Shown: positions 1 through 6,704 of the stretch, piece by piece
Numbering within the stretch: the first letter of the stretch is position 1
How the letters are laid out: the number at the start of each line of letters is the position of its first letter
Assembly: GCA_020199975.1 (NCBI GenBank)
Contig: JAIVJP010000300.1
Span: 1 to 10,604, forward strand
Source: Acidobacteriota bacterium
GTDB lineage: Bacteria > Acidobacteriota > Blastocatellia > Pyrinomonadales > Pyrinomonadaceae
DNA length: 10,604 nt
Reading direction: 5' to 3'
Notes under the pieces: generated by a model
The model's input: only the letters and a program-made list of their open reading frames with translations
Databases searched by the model: none
What the model was told of the DNA's origin: nothing
Made by a program: the position numbers and the translations under genes

Positions 1-201
1 GTCCAGCACCGTCCCATTTTTGCCCACCGCCTCCTGAGCCAGCCGGGTAAGGTAAGGACTAAGCAAGGCTCCGACTACTGTTGTGGAGAAAGCAGAGTTG
101 GCCCAGTCGTACATCTTCCAACCGAAGATCTCGCGGGGATTGTTTTTAAGCTTAGCTGCGGCGTGTGATTCAGCTGGCGGAGCAGGTTGTCTCGAAGTCA
201 T
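1..201 (-). CDS. MFS transporter, UMF1/Atg22-like family (N-terminal part, runs off the window)
   Basis: The minus strand from the ATG at 201 reads open for 67 codons to the window edge. After a Pro/Ala-rich, probably cytoplasmic leader of about 20 residues comes the motif EIFGWKMYDWANSAFSTTVV (residues 24-43), followed by GALLSPYLTRLA. The W-x-x-YDWANSAF-x-TTV signature is typical of the first transmembrane segment of bacterial UMF1-family transporters, which are related to the yeast vacuolar effluxer Atg22. The protein should be an inner-membrane permease of about 12 helices; its substrate is unknown. The start codon lies two bases after the stop of the upstream metalloenzyme gene, so the two are almost certainly co-transcribed and probably translationally coupled. 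Only the first of the expected helices is visible. Family assignment rests on the motif; transported substrate cannot be inferred. Confidence 0.85.
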   Translation of the reverse strand, partial: MTSRQPAPPAESHAAAKLKNNPREIFGWKMYDWANSAFSTTVVGALLSPYLTRLAQEAVGKNGTVLD

Positions 202-203
202 CC

Positions 204-1091
204 TCAAGCTGTTGCTTTCTCCGTCAAACTCTCGACGATCGCGGGTGTGATATCAGCGAGACTCTTTATTCGACTGGCGATGGAATCACGGTTCGCGCCC
301 CAGACTATGGTAGGCACTTCATTCAGCGTGTGGTTGCGCGAGGATAAGTCTTCGATGTTTCCGTGATCGCTAGTGAGTATAACGGATGTATGCGCCAAAT
401 CAACACGGGCCAGCAATTGCCGGATGAGCAGGGCCAGGTCTTGCAAAACAGTTCTGGCCGCCTCCATGTCCTGGGCATGCCCGATCTTGTCGGTAATGAA
501 ATACTCATAGAGAGTAAAGCGATTCTCACCCGCTATTTTGGCGAGTACCTCCGCCGCTTCGTTTGCCGTTCGCAGGCTGACGTTTTCCCCACGCTCAACG
601 AGTAACCTGTTTGTGAAGTCCTGATAGACGGCTCGCCCGTTCCGCACGTCGTCTATCGTCCGGAACGGTAGCTCCGCAGCTTCCACCGCAGCGGTCGTTG
701 CGGAGACCCAGCGAGGCCGGTCCTCGAAAAAGCGCCTGGTATAAGCGTTGGCGAAAGTGATTGGGGCAACGCCGGCGTGCTTGAGTTTCAAGAAGAGCGA
801 ATGCTCGCGGATGATTTCCAACAAAGCCTTGTTGGGAAACCCCTGCTTGTGATAGCCAAGCAGCGCCGGGGCATTGATACCGGTGAGGATAGTCGTCTGG
901 CCCGAGGCGCTTTGCGGACGGCCTTCAACCCCCAGGCAGGCATCCGTCGGTGCCAGAACTCCATCGAGCGTGACCGGCGCTTCATTCTTGAACACGGCCA
1001 GCGGCGCCGCGTCTTGGAGTCCGTCAAAAGGATTAGTAATCCCACGCGAACCGATTCCTAGACCATCAATAAAAAAAAGAAGCACCGACAT
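204..1091 (-). CDS. Alkaline-phosphatase-superfamily metalloenzyme (iPGM/phosphopentomutase-like)
   Basis: A protein of 295 residues with the metal-site layout of the PF01676 metalloenzyme family, which includes cofactor-independent phosphoglycerate mutase and phosphopentomutase. FIDGLGIG gives Asp9; SASGQTTILTG gives the nucleophile Ser63; DKIGHAQD gives Asp201 and His205; TSDHGNIED gives Asp242 and His243; His254 follows in RNHTLNEVP. All expected ligands are present, so it should be an active two-metal phosphotransferase or hydrolase. It is shorter than true iPGM (about 510 residues) and lacks a separate phosphotransferase insert domain, so the substrate is uncertain. The open frame continues upstream to 1310, but that part reads through a palindromic repeat. 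The ATG at 1091 sits directly before the first beta strand, as in the family, so I chose it. An in-frame GTG eight codons upstream is an alternative; neither has a clear ribosome-binding site. It is followed after two bases by the UMF1 transporter gene. Confidence 0.82.
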   Translation of the reverse strand: MSVLLFFIDGLGIGSRGITNPFDGLQDAAPLAVFKNEAPVTLDGVLAPTDACLGVEGRPQSASGQTTILTGINAPALLGYHKQGFPNKALLEIIREHSLFLKLKHAGVAPITFANAYTRRFFEDRPRWVSATTAAVEAAELPFRTIDDVRNGRAVYQDFTNRLLVERGENVSLRTANEAAEVLAKIAGENRFTLYEYFITDKIGHAQDMEAARTVLQDLALLIRQLLARVDLAHTSVILTSDHGNIEDLSSRNHTLNEVPTIVWGANRDSIASRIKSLADITPAIVESLTEKATA

Positions 1092-1163
1092 GCAGTCGAT
1101 GAATAGCACCGGCACGCGTTGCGTACAAGGCTCCAGTAGGTGCCATTTGTCGGCTAAACAAGT

Positions 1164-1283
1164 GGAGCGCGGGCATCTTGCCCGCATGAGTGCCGCAGGC
1201 GCGACGGATAGAGTCAATGTTGAATGGAAGCAAACATTCTGGGCGTGCTGGCGCACGCTCGGCGGGCAGGATGCCCGCGCTCC
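1164..1283. repeat. Paired REP-like palindromes forming a 22-bp inverted repeat
   Basis: Positions 1164-1185 and 1262-1283 are inverted copies of each other over 22 bp with one mismatch. Each copy also contains its own hairpin (GCGGGC-5 nt-GCCCGC), so the element can fold as one long cruciform or as two separate stem-loops. Between them lies a third perfect hairpin, GCGTGC-TGGC-GCACGC, near 1238-1258. Translating such repeats gives the spurious peptide motifs 'SAGILPAE' and 'GKMPALH', which I recognise from many mis-called small ORFs in Acidobacteriota and neighbouring phyla. It fits a REP/BIME-type element, usually mobilised by a RAYT (Y1) transposase; no RAYT is present here. The whole gene-free stretch 1092-1412 otherwise shows nothing recognisable. 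Confidence 0.75.
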
Positions 1284-1412
1284 AGGGGAGGAATATGAAA
1301 GACCTTCCAAGACCGAACCACTGATCCGCCGTCAGCCAGTTTAGTTCGGGGCCTCTAGTCCCACCCAGAACCATTCGAATAGCTGGTCAGCAACTATTGA
1401 CATCGATGTAGA

Positions 1413-1650
1413 TCACTGACCCAGTTGAAGGGCCATAGCCCTCTTATGGTCCCGTACGTAGAGCGTGGATCCGATAAGGGTGGGAACAGTCCAAGCCGTG
1501 GTTAGCGAGCTTTTTCGAAACAGATTTGAAGTCTCTGGTAGGCCCGCCCCACTGCGGCCATTCGGGAGGGTCGTTAATAATTGCCAAGTCCTGATGGGTG
1601 TTCGGTAAGAACGGCTCGCGGCCAGAAGTTTCGCAGAACGCTAAACACAT
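1413..1650 (-). pseudogene. Remnant of a PQQ-binding-like (BamB-type) beta-propeller gene with internal deletion
   Basis: Two ends of one protein family lie head to tail in different frames. In the frame starting at 1650 the peptide contains PEWPQWGGPTRDFKS and then KKLAN, which resembles the mature N-terminus of secreted PQQ-like propeller proteins (typically 'DWPQW-GP-RDG/F'). From about 1499 to the TGA at 1413-1415, in another frame, the peptide AWTVPTLIGSTLYVRDHKR is followed by AMALQLGQ and a stop; this resembles the last propeller blade of the same family. The usual product has roughly 400 residues, so almost the entire propeller has been lost and the junction near 1495-1503 is out of frame. 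No signal peptide is visible at the 5' end. I treat it as a non-functional scar. The assignment comes from motif memory, not a search. Confidence 0.6.
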
Positions 1651-1751
1651 AATTCAGGAATGTAACAGTACACGCGCGACTATTGATGGGATTTCTCCTC
1701 GGCTAAGATCGTAAGTTCTGGCAGTGAAGGCACCCATACGCACGGAAACCC

Positions 1752-2069
1752 CTACTTCATCGGCTCGAACGTAGATACGTTCGCCAACCGCACCCACTTC
1801 CCATCCTTCTTCTCGTACGTCATGATTCCTGCATAAATGAACTTCTGCTCCCGCTCTCCCCCCGTTGCCTCCTTTTGCAAGCGCCGCACCCCGACGCGGG
1901 TGATCACCCGAGCTATACTGCCATCCTGCGAGACCCGGATGATCGGCTCCTTTACGTCATCCCACTCATAATATTTCGCCCCACGGAAATATTCCGCGAA
2001 CCGCTTCCGCTCCTCAGCCCTGCTAGACCTGTGTATCTTCCCTTCGCTGACGCGATGAACCAGTAGCAA
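1752..2069 (-). CDS. NTF2-like/DUF4440 protein, probably N-terminally shortened
   Basis: 105 residues starting at a TTG codon, with AAGGA four bases upstream; it begins five bases after the hemD stop, so it is the last gene of the hem operon. The residues from about 20 on (AEYFRGAKYYEWDDVKEPI, then RVSQDGSIARVITRVGVRR, then FIYAGIMTYEKKDGKWVRLA) match the C-terminal beta-sheet half of SnoaL/DUF4440 proteins of the NTF2 fold, ending in NVSTFEPMK. Family members are usually about 150 residues or more and carry an N-terminal helix-helix-strand section that is largely missing here; only LLLVHRVSEGKIHR precedes the sheet. In-frame upstream sequence hits a TGA within hemD without another start. Either an internal deletion joined the first helix to the middle of the domain, or the gene is a decaying fragment. 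No catalytic role can be assigned. Confidence 0.55.
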   Translation of the reverse strand: MLLVHRVSEGKIHRSSRAEERKRFAEYFRGAKYYEWDDVKEPIIRVSQDGSIARVITRVGVRRLQKEATGGEREQKFIYAGIMTYEKKDGKWVRLANVSTFEPMK

Positions 2070-2074
2070 AGTCC

Positions 2075-2911
2075 TTACTGTGTCTCAAAATACTCAGCAA
2101 TTGCGCGGGCTAACTCAGGAATGGTGAATTGCGCGGGCTGGATTTCAGTGTGTAATCCGTGTTCCGCGGCAGTCTGGGCAGTCACGTCCCCGATGCAAGC
2201 GACGGCGACTTCTTCAAGGACCATACTCAAATCCTGCGTGTCAAAGAGTTGAGCGAGATTTCGGACGGTCGAGGAACTGGTAAACGCAATGCAGTCTGCG
2301 CCTCCAGCGAGCATTGCAGAAATTCGGCCGCGGTCCAGATAATTCGGAAGTATCGTGCGATACGCCGGAACGACATCAACGCGGGCTCCCGCCCATTCCA
2401 AGGCTTTCGGCAAAAAGTCCCGCGCTACTGCCGCACGCGGAATCAGGAAATTCAAGCCGTTCAGCGCTTCCTGTCCGCCAACGAATTGGGTAAGTGCCTC
2501 AAAAACCCCTTCCGCTTTGAATTCGTGCGGGATGACATCGACGTGGAGTTGCCCCTCTCGCAATCTTTCCGCAGTGGCGTCACCGATGGCACACACTCTT
2601 AGGTCATCGATTTCGCTAACCTCATGTCCGCTCGCTTTGAAGCGTCTGAGGAAATGGTTAACTCCGTTTACGCTGGTGAATACCAGCCAGTCATAGCCAT
2701 ACAGATGGCTGATTGCCTCATCCAGACGCTCAAAACTCTCAGGTTCATCAATTTCGATTGTGGGACAGGCGATCACCCGCGCGCCAAACTGTTCCAACTC
2801 GGCCACAAACTCATCCGCTTGCGCCCGCGCTCGTGTGACAACCACGGTGCGACCGGCAAGTGGTTTAGTGCTGGCCCACTGATTCGTCTGGGGTGTCTTG
2901 CTAGCGGCCAT
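2075..2911 (-). CDS. hemD: Uroporphyrinogen-III synthase
   Basis: 278 residues, the normal length for HemD. It closes and inverts ring D of hydroxymethylbilane to give uroporphyrinogen III, in the cytoplasm. The family has low identity but its landmarks are present: RTVVVTRARAQADEF (21-35) at the start of the first domain, WLVFTSVNGV (75-84), VCAIGDATAERL (106-117), FLIPRAAVARDFLP (155-168), VVPAYRT (180-186) with the conserved Tyr184, IAFTSSSTVRNL (208-219) and ACIGDVTAQTA (238-248), i.e. two alternating alpha/beta half-domains. The order hemA-hemC-hemD on one strand supports the call. It starts 18 bases after the hemC stop, with AGGA eight bases before the ATG. It is followed five bases later by the NTF2-like ORF. 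Confidence 0.93.
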   Translation of the reverse strand: MAASKTPQTNQWASTKPLAGRTVVVTRARAQADEFVAELEQFGARVIACPTIEIDEPESFERLDEAISHLYGYDWLVFTSVNGVNHFLRRFKASGHEVSEIDDLRVCAIGDATAERLREGQLHVDVIPHEFKAEGVFEALTQFVGGQEALNGLNFLIPRAAVARDFLPKALEWAGARVDVVPAYRTILPNYLDRGRISAMLAGGADCIAFTSSSTVRNLAQLFDTQDLSMVLEEVAVACIGDVTAQTAAEHGLHTEIQPAQFTIPELARAIAEYFETQ

Positions 2912-2929
2912 TACGAGAATCCTGGTCGT

Positions 2930-3895
2930 TCAATGCCACTCTGTCGGCCTCGCGAGAAAGGACGGCTTGCTCTCGGCTAACAACCTATCCCCGCCCCGCT
3001 TCAACAATTGATGCGCCAATCGTGAGCCCAGCTCTTCCGCGTCCGCCGTTGGGCCCACTACCCTGTCTCTTACAATCTCCTTGCCATGCGGATCTGCGAC
3101 CAGCCCCTCCAACTGAAGTTCGTTGTCGGAGACAACAGCATAACCGGCAATAGGCAACTGGCAGCCACCGCCGAGAGCGCGCAGAAAGGCCCGCTCGGAG
3201 GTACACGCGAGCCGGGTTGCTTCGTGATTGAGCGTGCTTACAAGGTCAATCGTGAACTGGTCATTCCTTCGAGTCTCAACGGCCAGCGCTCCTTGTCCGA
3301 CGGCGGGCAACATTTCGTCGACAGGGATTGCCGCGCTGATGCGGCTTTCCAGATTGAGGCGCCGAAGCCCGGCTGCGGCGAGAATCAAAGCGTGATATTG
3401 CCCTTCATCCAGTTTGCGCAGTCTCGTGTCGACGTTGCCTCTCAACTCTTTTACCGCAACATCTCGGCGCAAGTGTTTCAACTGGGCCAGCCGTCGCTGA
3501 CTTGATGTGCCCACAATAGCGCCCTCAGGCAAATTAGCAATGGACAGGCCGACTCGACCGGGCACTCCGTTGAGCACCAGAGCGTCGCGCGCGTCCTCAC
3601 GCTCGCAAATCGCTGCGACAGTGAGTCTGTTTGGAATGATCGTGGGTAGGTCTTTTAGTGAATGGACTGCGAGATCTATTCGGCCGTCGAGCAATGCGTC
3701 TTCCAGCTCTTTGGTAAAAACTCCTTTGCCCCCGATAACTGAAAGCGGTTCAGTTTTCACGTCTCCCGTTGTTTTGATGATTTCGATCCGAGCGGTGAGT
3801 TCCGGGCTGAGACTCATTAGCCGGGCTCTGACCCATTCTCCTTGCCGAAGCGCAAGCTGCGAACCACGCGACCCGATTACCAGACAGTTTTTCAT
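2930..3895 (-). CDS. hemC: Porphobilinogen deaminase (hydroxymethylbilane synthase)
   Basis: 321 residues, close to the usual 305-315. It condenses four porphobilinogens into hydroxymethylbilane using a covalently attached dipyrromethane primer. Visible landmarks: GSRGSQLALRQ (8-18), IKTTGD (40-45), GGKGVFTKELEDALL (55-69), HSLKDLPT (78-85) with the catalytic Asp82, GTSSQRRLAQLK (129-140), LRGNVDTRLRKL (151-162), LPAVGQGALAVE (196-207) and ALGGGCQLPIAGYA (240-253), where Cys245 anchors the cofactor. All key residues are intact. It lies 42 bases after hemA on the same strand with no hairpin between them, so it belongs to the same transcript. No strong ribosome-binding site precedes the ATG, but the start matches the family N-terminus exactly. 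Confidence 0.97.
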   Translation of the reverse strand: MKNCLVIGSRGSQLALRQGEWVRARLMSLSPELTARIEIIKTTGDVKTEPLSVIGGKGVFTKELEDALLDGRIDLAVHSLKDLPTIIPNRLTVAAICEREDARDALVLNGVPGRVGLSIANLPEGAIVGTSSQRRLAQLKHLRRDVAVKELRGNVDTRLRKLDEGQYHALILAAAGLRRLNLESRISAAIPVDEMLPAVGQGALAVETRRNDQFTIDLVSTLNHEATRLACTSERAFLRALGGGCQLPIAGYAVVSDNELQLEGLVADPHGKEIVRDRVVGPTADAEELGSRLAHQLLKRGGDRLLAESKPSFLARPTEWH

Positions 3896-3937
3896 CTATT
3901 CGGAAGGTATTCCGGTGGGGCGAGCGCTTTGCAAAGT

Positions 3938-5206
3938 TCAATCTTCAAGGTCGAATACTTCACGCCAAGCCTGAATGCTCTCGTTGTCGCCGCCGTCGAA
4001 GGAGCGTCGCATGCGGTCAATCAGGGGATGAGAGATCTTATTGACAGTAGAAAGCAACAGAGCCTCGATCGCGCTCTCCTGTTCGGGCGTTAAATGGCCC
4101 AGCCGATTGCGTTGTCGGATCATCTCAGAGCGAGCGAGGTCCTGAAGCTTTTGGCGCAGCGCCCCAAGCGAAGGTCCGATCTCCATTACTCGCAAGCTCT
4201 GCTGGAACTGCATCACCTCGGAGTCAACGATTAACTCCGCTCGCTCCGCTTCGCGCTCCCGCTCCCTGATATTTGAAGAGATCACCGACTCGAGATCGTC
4301 GATGTCGAAGACGAAAGCATTGGGAAGGTCACCAATTGCGGGATCGAGATTTCTGGGCACGCTGATATCTATGAAGAACGCGGGACGATTACGTCTGCGA
4401 TTGAGCGCCTTGCGGGCCATGTTTGCCGTCACTACATATTCGCCCGCGCCCGTGGAGCAGACGACTATGTCTGCATCAGGAAGATAATCGGCGAGTCGTT
4501 CAAAGTTCACGGCCTCACCGCCAAACTCCTTCGCCAGACGTTCGGACGACTCTTCCGTTCGGTTCGCGATGAGCACCCTCGACACTCCGGCATTGATGAG
4601 GTGACGAGCTGAGAGTTCGGCCATCTCACCGGCGCCGACCAGGAGGACTGACTGCCCCTTGAGTGAGCCAAAGATCTTCTTGCCAAGTTCAACTGCCATG
4701 TAGCTGATAGAAACGGCGTTCGCAGCTATTCCCGTCTCAGTCCTCACACGCTTGGCTACCCGAAAGGCCTGGTGTATTAGGCGATTGAGAACGCGACCGG
4801 CCGTACCCGCTTCAAGCGCAACTGAATACGCTTGTCTCACTTGTCCCAGCACCTGCGGCTCACCAACAACCATTGAATCGAGAGAAGAGGCCACACGGAA
4901 AATGTGGCGCACGGCCTGGTCGTCGATATGGCTGTAGGAATGGTCTCGAAATAGATCGTGAGGCAAACTTCGCGACTGACTAACGAAGTTAGTTATCCGT
5001 TCGCGGCTTTCTTTAATTCGCCCGCTGGTGGTTGCGGTCAGTATTTCCACTCGGTTGCAAGTCGAGACAATCAATCCTTCGCTTACCACCTCGCCGTCGA
5101 CGAGCGCACGCAGGCCCTCGGCGCAAGCTTCTTCTGAGAACGCCAGCAGTTCGCGCACCTCCACGGGGGCGGTCTTGTGATTAACTCCTACCAGGACTAT
5201 TGACAT
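3938..5206 (-). CDS. hemA: Glutamyl-tRNA reductase
   Basis: 422 residues, standard for bacterial HemA. It reduces glutamyl-tRNA(Glu) to glutamate-1-semialdehyde with NADPH, the committed step of C5-pathway haem synthesis. The catalytic domain opens with MSIVLVGVNHKTAPVEVREL (1-20). STCNRVEI (48-55) carries the nucleophilic Cys50, and GEPQVLGQVRQAY (115-127) follows. The NADPH-binding domain has VLLVGAGEMAELSARHL (187-203) and ANRTEES (214-220), then FFIDISVPRNLDPAIG (277-292). A long helical spine (IREREREAERAELI) leads to a C-terminal dimerisation domain ending near QAWREVFDLED. Everything expected is present. The ccsA/hemX-like gene precedes it by 60 bases and hemC follows. HemA is commonly feedback-regulated by haem through its N-terminus and by HemX-type neighbours; nothing in the sequence proves that here. 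Confidence 0.97.
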   Translation of the reverse strand: MSIVLVGVNHKTAPVEVRELLAFSEEACAEGLRALVDGEVVSEGLIVSTCNRVEILTATTSGRIKESRERITNFVSQSRSLPHDLFRDHSYSHIDDQAVRHIFRVASSLDSMVVGEPQVLGQVRQAYSVALEAGTAGRVLNRLIHQAFRVAKRVRTETGIAANAVSISYMAVELGKKIFGSLKGQSVLLVGAGEMAELSARHLINAGVSRVLIANRTEESSERLAKEFGGEAVNFERLADYLPDADIVVCSTGAGEYVVTANMARKALNRRRNRPAFFIDISVPRNLDPAIGDLPNAFVFDIDDLESVISSNIREREREAERAELIVDSEVMQFQQSLRVMEIGPSLGALRQKLQDLARSEMIRQRNRLGHLTPEQESAIEALLLSTVNKISHPLIDRMRRSFDGGDNESIQAWREVFDLED

Positions 5207-5266
5207 GGATTAGAACAGGTACTTCAATTATTTGGTGACATTGTTCGTTCAAGGCATCACACTCAG

Positions 5267-6079
5267 TCATCCGAACACGTGATAGCCTCCCATCCATCGT
5301 GCGCCAAAGAAGGTGAATAAAACGAGCACAAATCCGGCGACTCCCAACCAGGCCGCACTCCGGCCACGCCAATGAGCAGTTGAGCGATATATGATCAGCA
5401 AGAGATAGAGCAACCAGGTCAATAGGGCGAAGATCTCTTTAGGATCATTGTGCCATAAAAGGCCGTACCGTGACGACGACCAAAGCATGCCGGTCGCGAT
5501 TCCGATCGTCAATAGGGCCAGGCCAGTGGCGGCGGCACTCGTGGCAATTTCGTTGAGAGTTATGAGCGATGGCAGGCGATGAAAGATCGCGCTGAAGGTC
5601 TTAAGTTTCAGCTCTCTCTCTTGGAGCAGGTACATCACACTAGCGACGAACACCACGAAGAAAGCAGCGTAGGCAAACAGCAGAAGAGTTGTGTGAACCG
5701 GAAACAGCCACGTACCGGAGAATCCAGGCTCCTGAGTGCCACCGGGCGAACCAATTAGAAGTGCCAGAAAGACTAGAAGCGAAACCGCAGGCAGCGTAAG
5801 ACTACCCAGCGCGTGGGCGCCATACCGGTATCTCACCAGGGCGTAACTCCCTACCAAAGTCCAAGCCAGAAACGAGAGAGTTTCACGAAGATAGAAGAGC
5901 GGATAATGACCGTCTACAAACCAATCGGCAACCAGGGCGGCCGTATGAAGCACGAACCCGGTCGCCATAGCCCAATCGGACACCCGCTGCAGCGCCCGTC
6001 GTTTGTTGACGAAGGCGAGCACTGAATGGATTGCAGAAACCACGTAAGCTGCAAGGACTGCGAGTAAAAGTGATCTCAT
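5267..6079 (-). CDS. ccsA: HemX/CcsA-like cytochrome c assembly membrane protein
   Basis: 270 residues with about eight hydrophobic segments, belonging to the CcsA/CcmC/HemX group (PF01578). The diagnostic tryptophan-rich loop is LLWHNDPKEIFALLTWLLYL (207-226), a variant of the WxWDPKE-type motif. Conserved His candidates for haem handling are His45 (FVLHTAALV), His129 (LFPVHTTLLLFAYA) and His266 in the C-terminal GGYHVFG. Family members either handle haem for cytochrome c ligation (CcsA, together with ResB/Ccs1) or, as HemX in Bacillus, sit beside hemA and lower HemA levels. Position as first gene before hemA favours the HemX role, while the intact loop and histidines are compatible with CcsA. 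No resB-like partner is in the window. The gene symbol is therefore tentative; family membership is firm. Confidence 0.85.
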   Translation of the reverse strand: MRSLLLAVLAAYVVSAIHSVLAFVNKRRALQRVSDWAMATGFVLHTAALVADWFVDGHYPLFYLRETLSFLAWTLVGSYALVRYRYGAHALGSLTLPAVSLLVFLALLIGSPGGTQEPGFSGTWLFPVHTTLLLFAYAAFFVVFVASVMYLLQERELKLKTFSAIFHRLPSLITLNEIATSAAATGLALLTIGIATGMLWSSSRYGLLWHNDPKEIFALLTWLLYLLLIIYRSTAHWRGRSAAWLGVAGFVLVLFTFFGARWMGGYHVFG

Positions 6080-6104
6080 CCGGTTGAAGGGTCCGTGACC
6101 CAGT

Positions 6105-6133
6105 ATTTTAGTTCATCAACTCGCAGGCATCAA
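6105..6133 (-). promoter_or_regulatory. Putative sigma-70 promoter of the hem operon
   Basis: On the minus strand TTGATG (6128-6133) is followed after 17 bases by TAAAAT (6105-6110); the boxes match the consensus at 4/6 and 5/6. Transcription would begin near 6098, about 19 bases before the ATG of the ccsA/hemX-like gene. A dyad GGGTC-CGT-GACCC (6089-6101) sits at the predicted start site and could be an operator. This is pattern matching only. Confidence 0.4.
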
Positions 6134-6280
6134 AGCAGCGTTCTAGATAACGCGGACTGCGTCGCGTATTTAGAGGCATTACGACTAGACATAGGATTAG
6201 GTAGGCTTGCGCTCTCATGAACTCAGAGTGCAATCAGCTAAAACAGAGGAAGGAGTTTTTCTGCCGCTTGGAAGGAGAAG

Positions 6281-6320
6281 CAAAAGGGGCGTTACTGGTG
6301 ACCGAATCCAGCAACGCCCT
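6281..6320 (-). terminator. Rho-independent terminator downstream of the PEP-CTERM ORF
   Basis: Positions 6308-6319 and 6287-6298 form a 12-bp stem around a 9-base loop. Read on the minus strand the single mismatch becomes a G-U pair, so the RNA stem is fully paired (GGGCGUUGCUGG with CCAGUAACGCCC). It is followed by C-UUUU-GCUUCU. The G-U orientation and T-tract point to the minus strand, ending a transcript that covers the PEP-CTERM ORF before the hem promoter. Confidence 0.7.
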
Positions 6321-6366
6321 CATTGTGACTGTGGCGCAGGGCTTATATAACCTGGACCGTGAAGCC

Positions 6367-6570
6367 TCAGGCATCGTGCGCTTTGATCGTTCCTCGCGAA
6401 GCACGTCGGCGTCGTCTTACTCCCGCTGCCACTCCAGCTAATCCGGTGCCAAGCAGGAGTATGGTCGCTGGTTCAGGGACTGGTTCAACGCCGTTTTGCA
6501 AGTTGATCTGTGCGCGAATCTCGCCGCCGGGAAACTGTTTCTGGAGAAAAGCGGTGTAGCCAGCCTTCAT
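6367..6570 (-). CDS. PEP-CTERM sorting tail, orphan C-terminal fragment
   Basis: 67 residues ending in a textbook PEP-CTERM signal: VPEPATI (31-37), a hydrophobic helix LLLGTGLAGVAAGV (38-51) and an RRRRR cluster (52-56), followed by a short tail. Such tails direct exported proteins to the EpsH-type exosortase for cleavage and release or anchoring. The 30 residues before it (YTAFLQKQFPGGEIRAQINL) look like the end of a larger extracellular domain, yet there is no signal peptide, which a real exosortase substrate needs. A stop codon lies immediately before the ATG, and no ribosome-binding site is present. It is most likely the surviving 3' end of a truncated gene that still keeps its terminator at 6281-6320. 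Confidence 0.6.
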   Translation of the reverse strand: MKAGYTAFLQKQFPGGEIRAQINLQNGVEPVPEPATILLLGTGLAGVAAGVRRRRRASRGTIKAHDA

Positions 6571-6617
6571 TCAGAGGCGCGGCAAATTAGGAGACTACCC
6601 TCCGGGGAGTTCAACCG

Positions 6618-6646
6618 TTGTCACCCCGGCTGGTAAGGACTATTCT
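6618..6646 (+). promoter_or_regulatory. Putative sigma-70 promoter of the VWA gene
   Basis: TTGTCA (6618-6623, 5/6 to consensus), a 17-base spacer and TATTCT (6641-6646, 4/6) place a transcription start near 6653, about 50 bases before the ATG at 6705. A perfect 10-bp palindrome CCTACGTAGG (6655-6664) sits at the expected start. The TTG that would allow a longer protein is part of the -35 box, which argues for the shorter start. Confidence 0.4.
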
Positions 6647-6704
6647 TGATGTGCCCTACGTAGGCAGTAGTGCACAAGCTGGCCGTTTGGAAAAGCGCGA
6701 TCAG

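Noticed and set aside
1092..1310. N-terminal extension of the metalloenzyme frame (73 further codons)
   Set aside because: It reads through the REP-like palindromes and gives a Cys/Arg/Pro-rich peptide with no family similarity; the family start is at 1091.
6618..6704. TTG start 29 codons upstream for the VWA protein
   Set aside because: The TTG belongs to a good -35 box, and the extra residues would bury the signal peptide.
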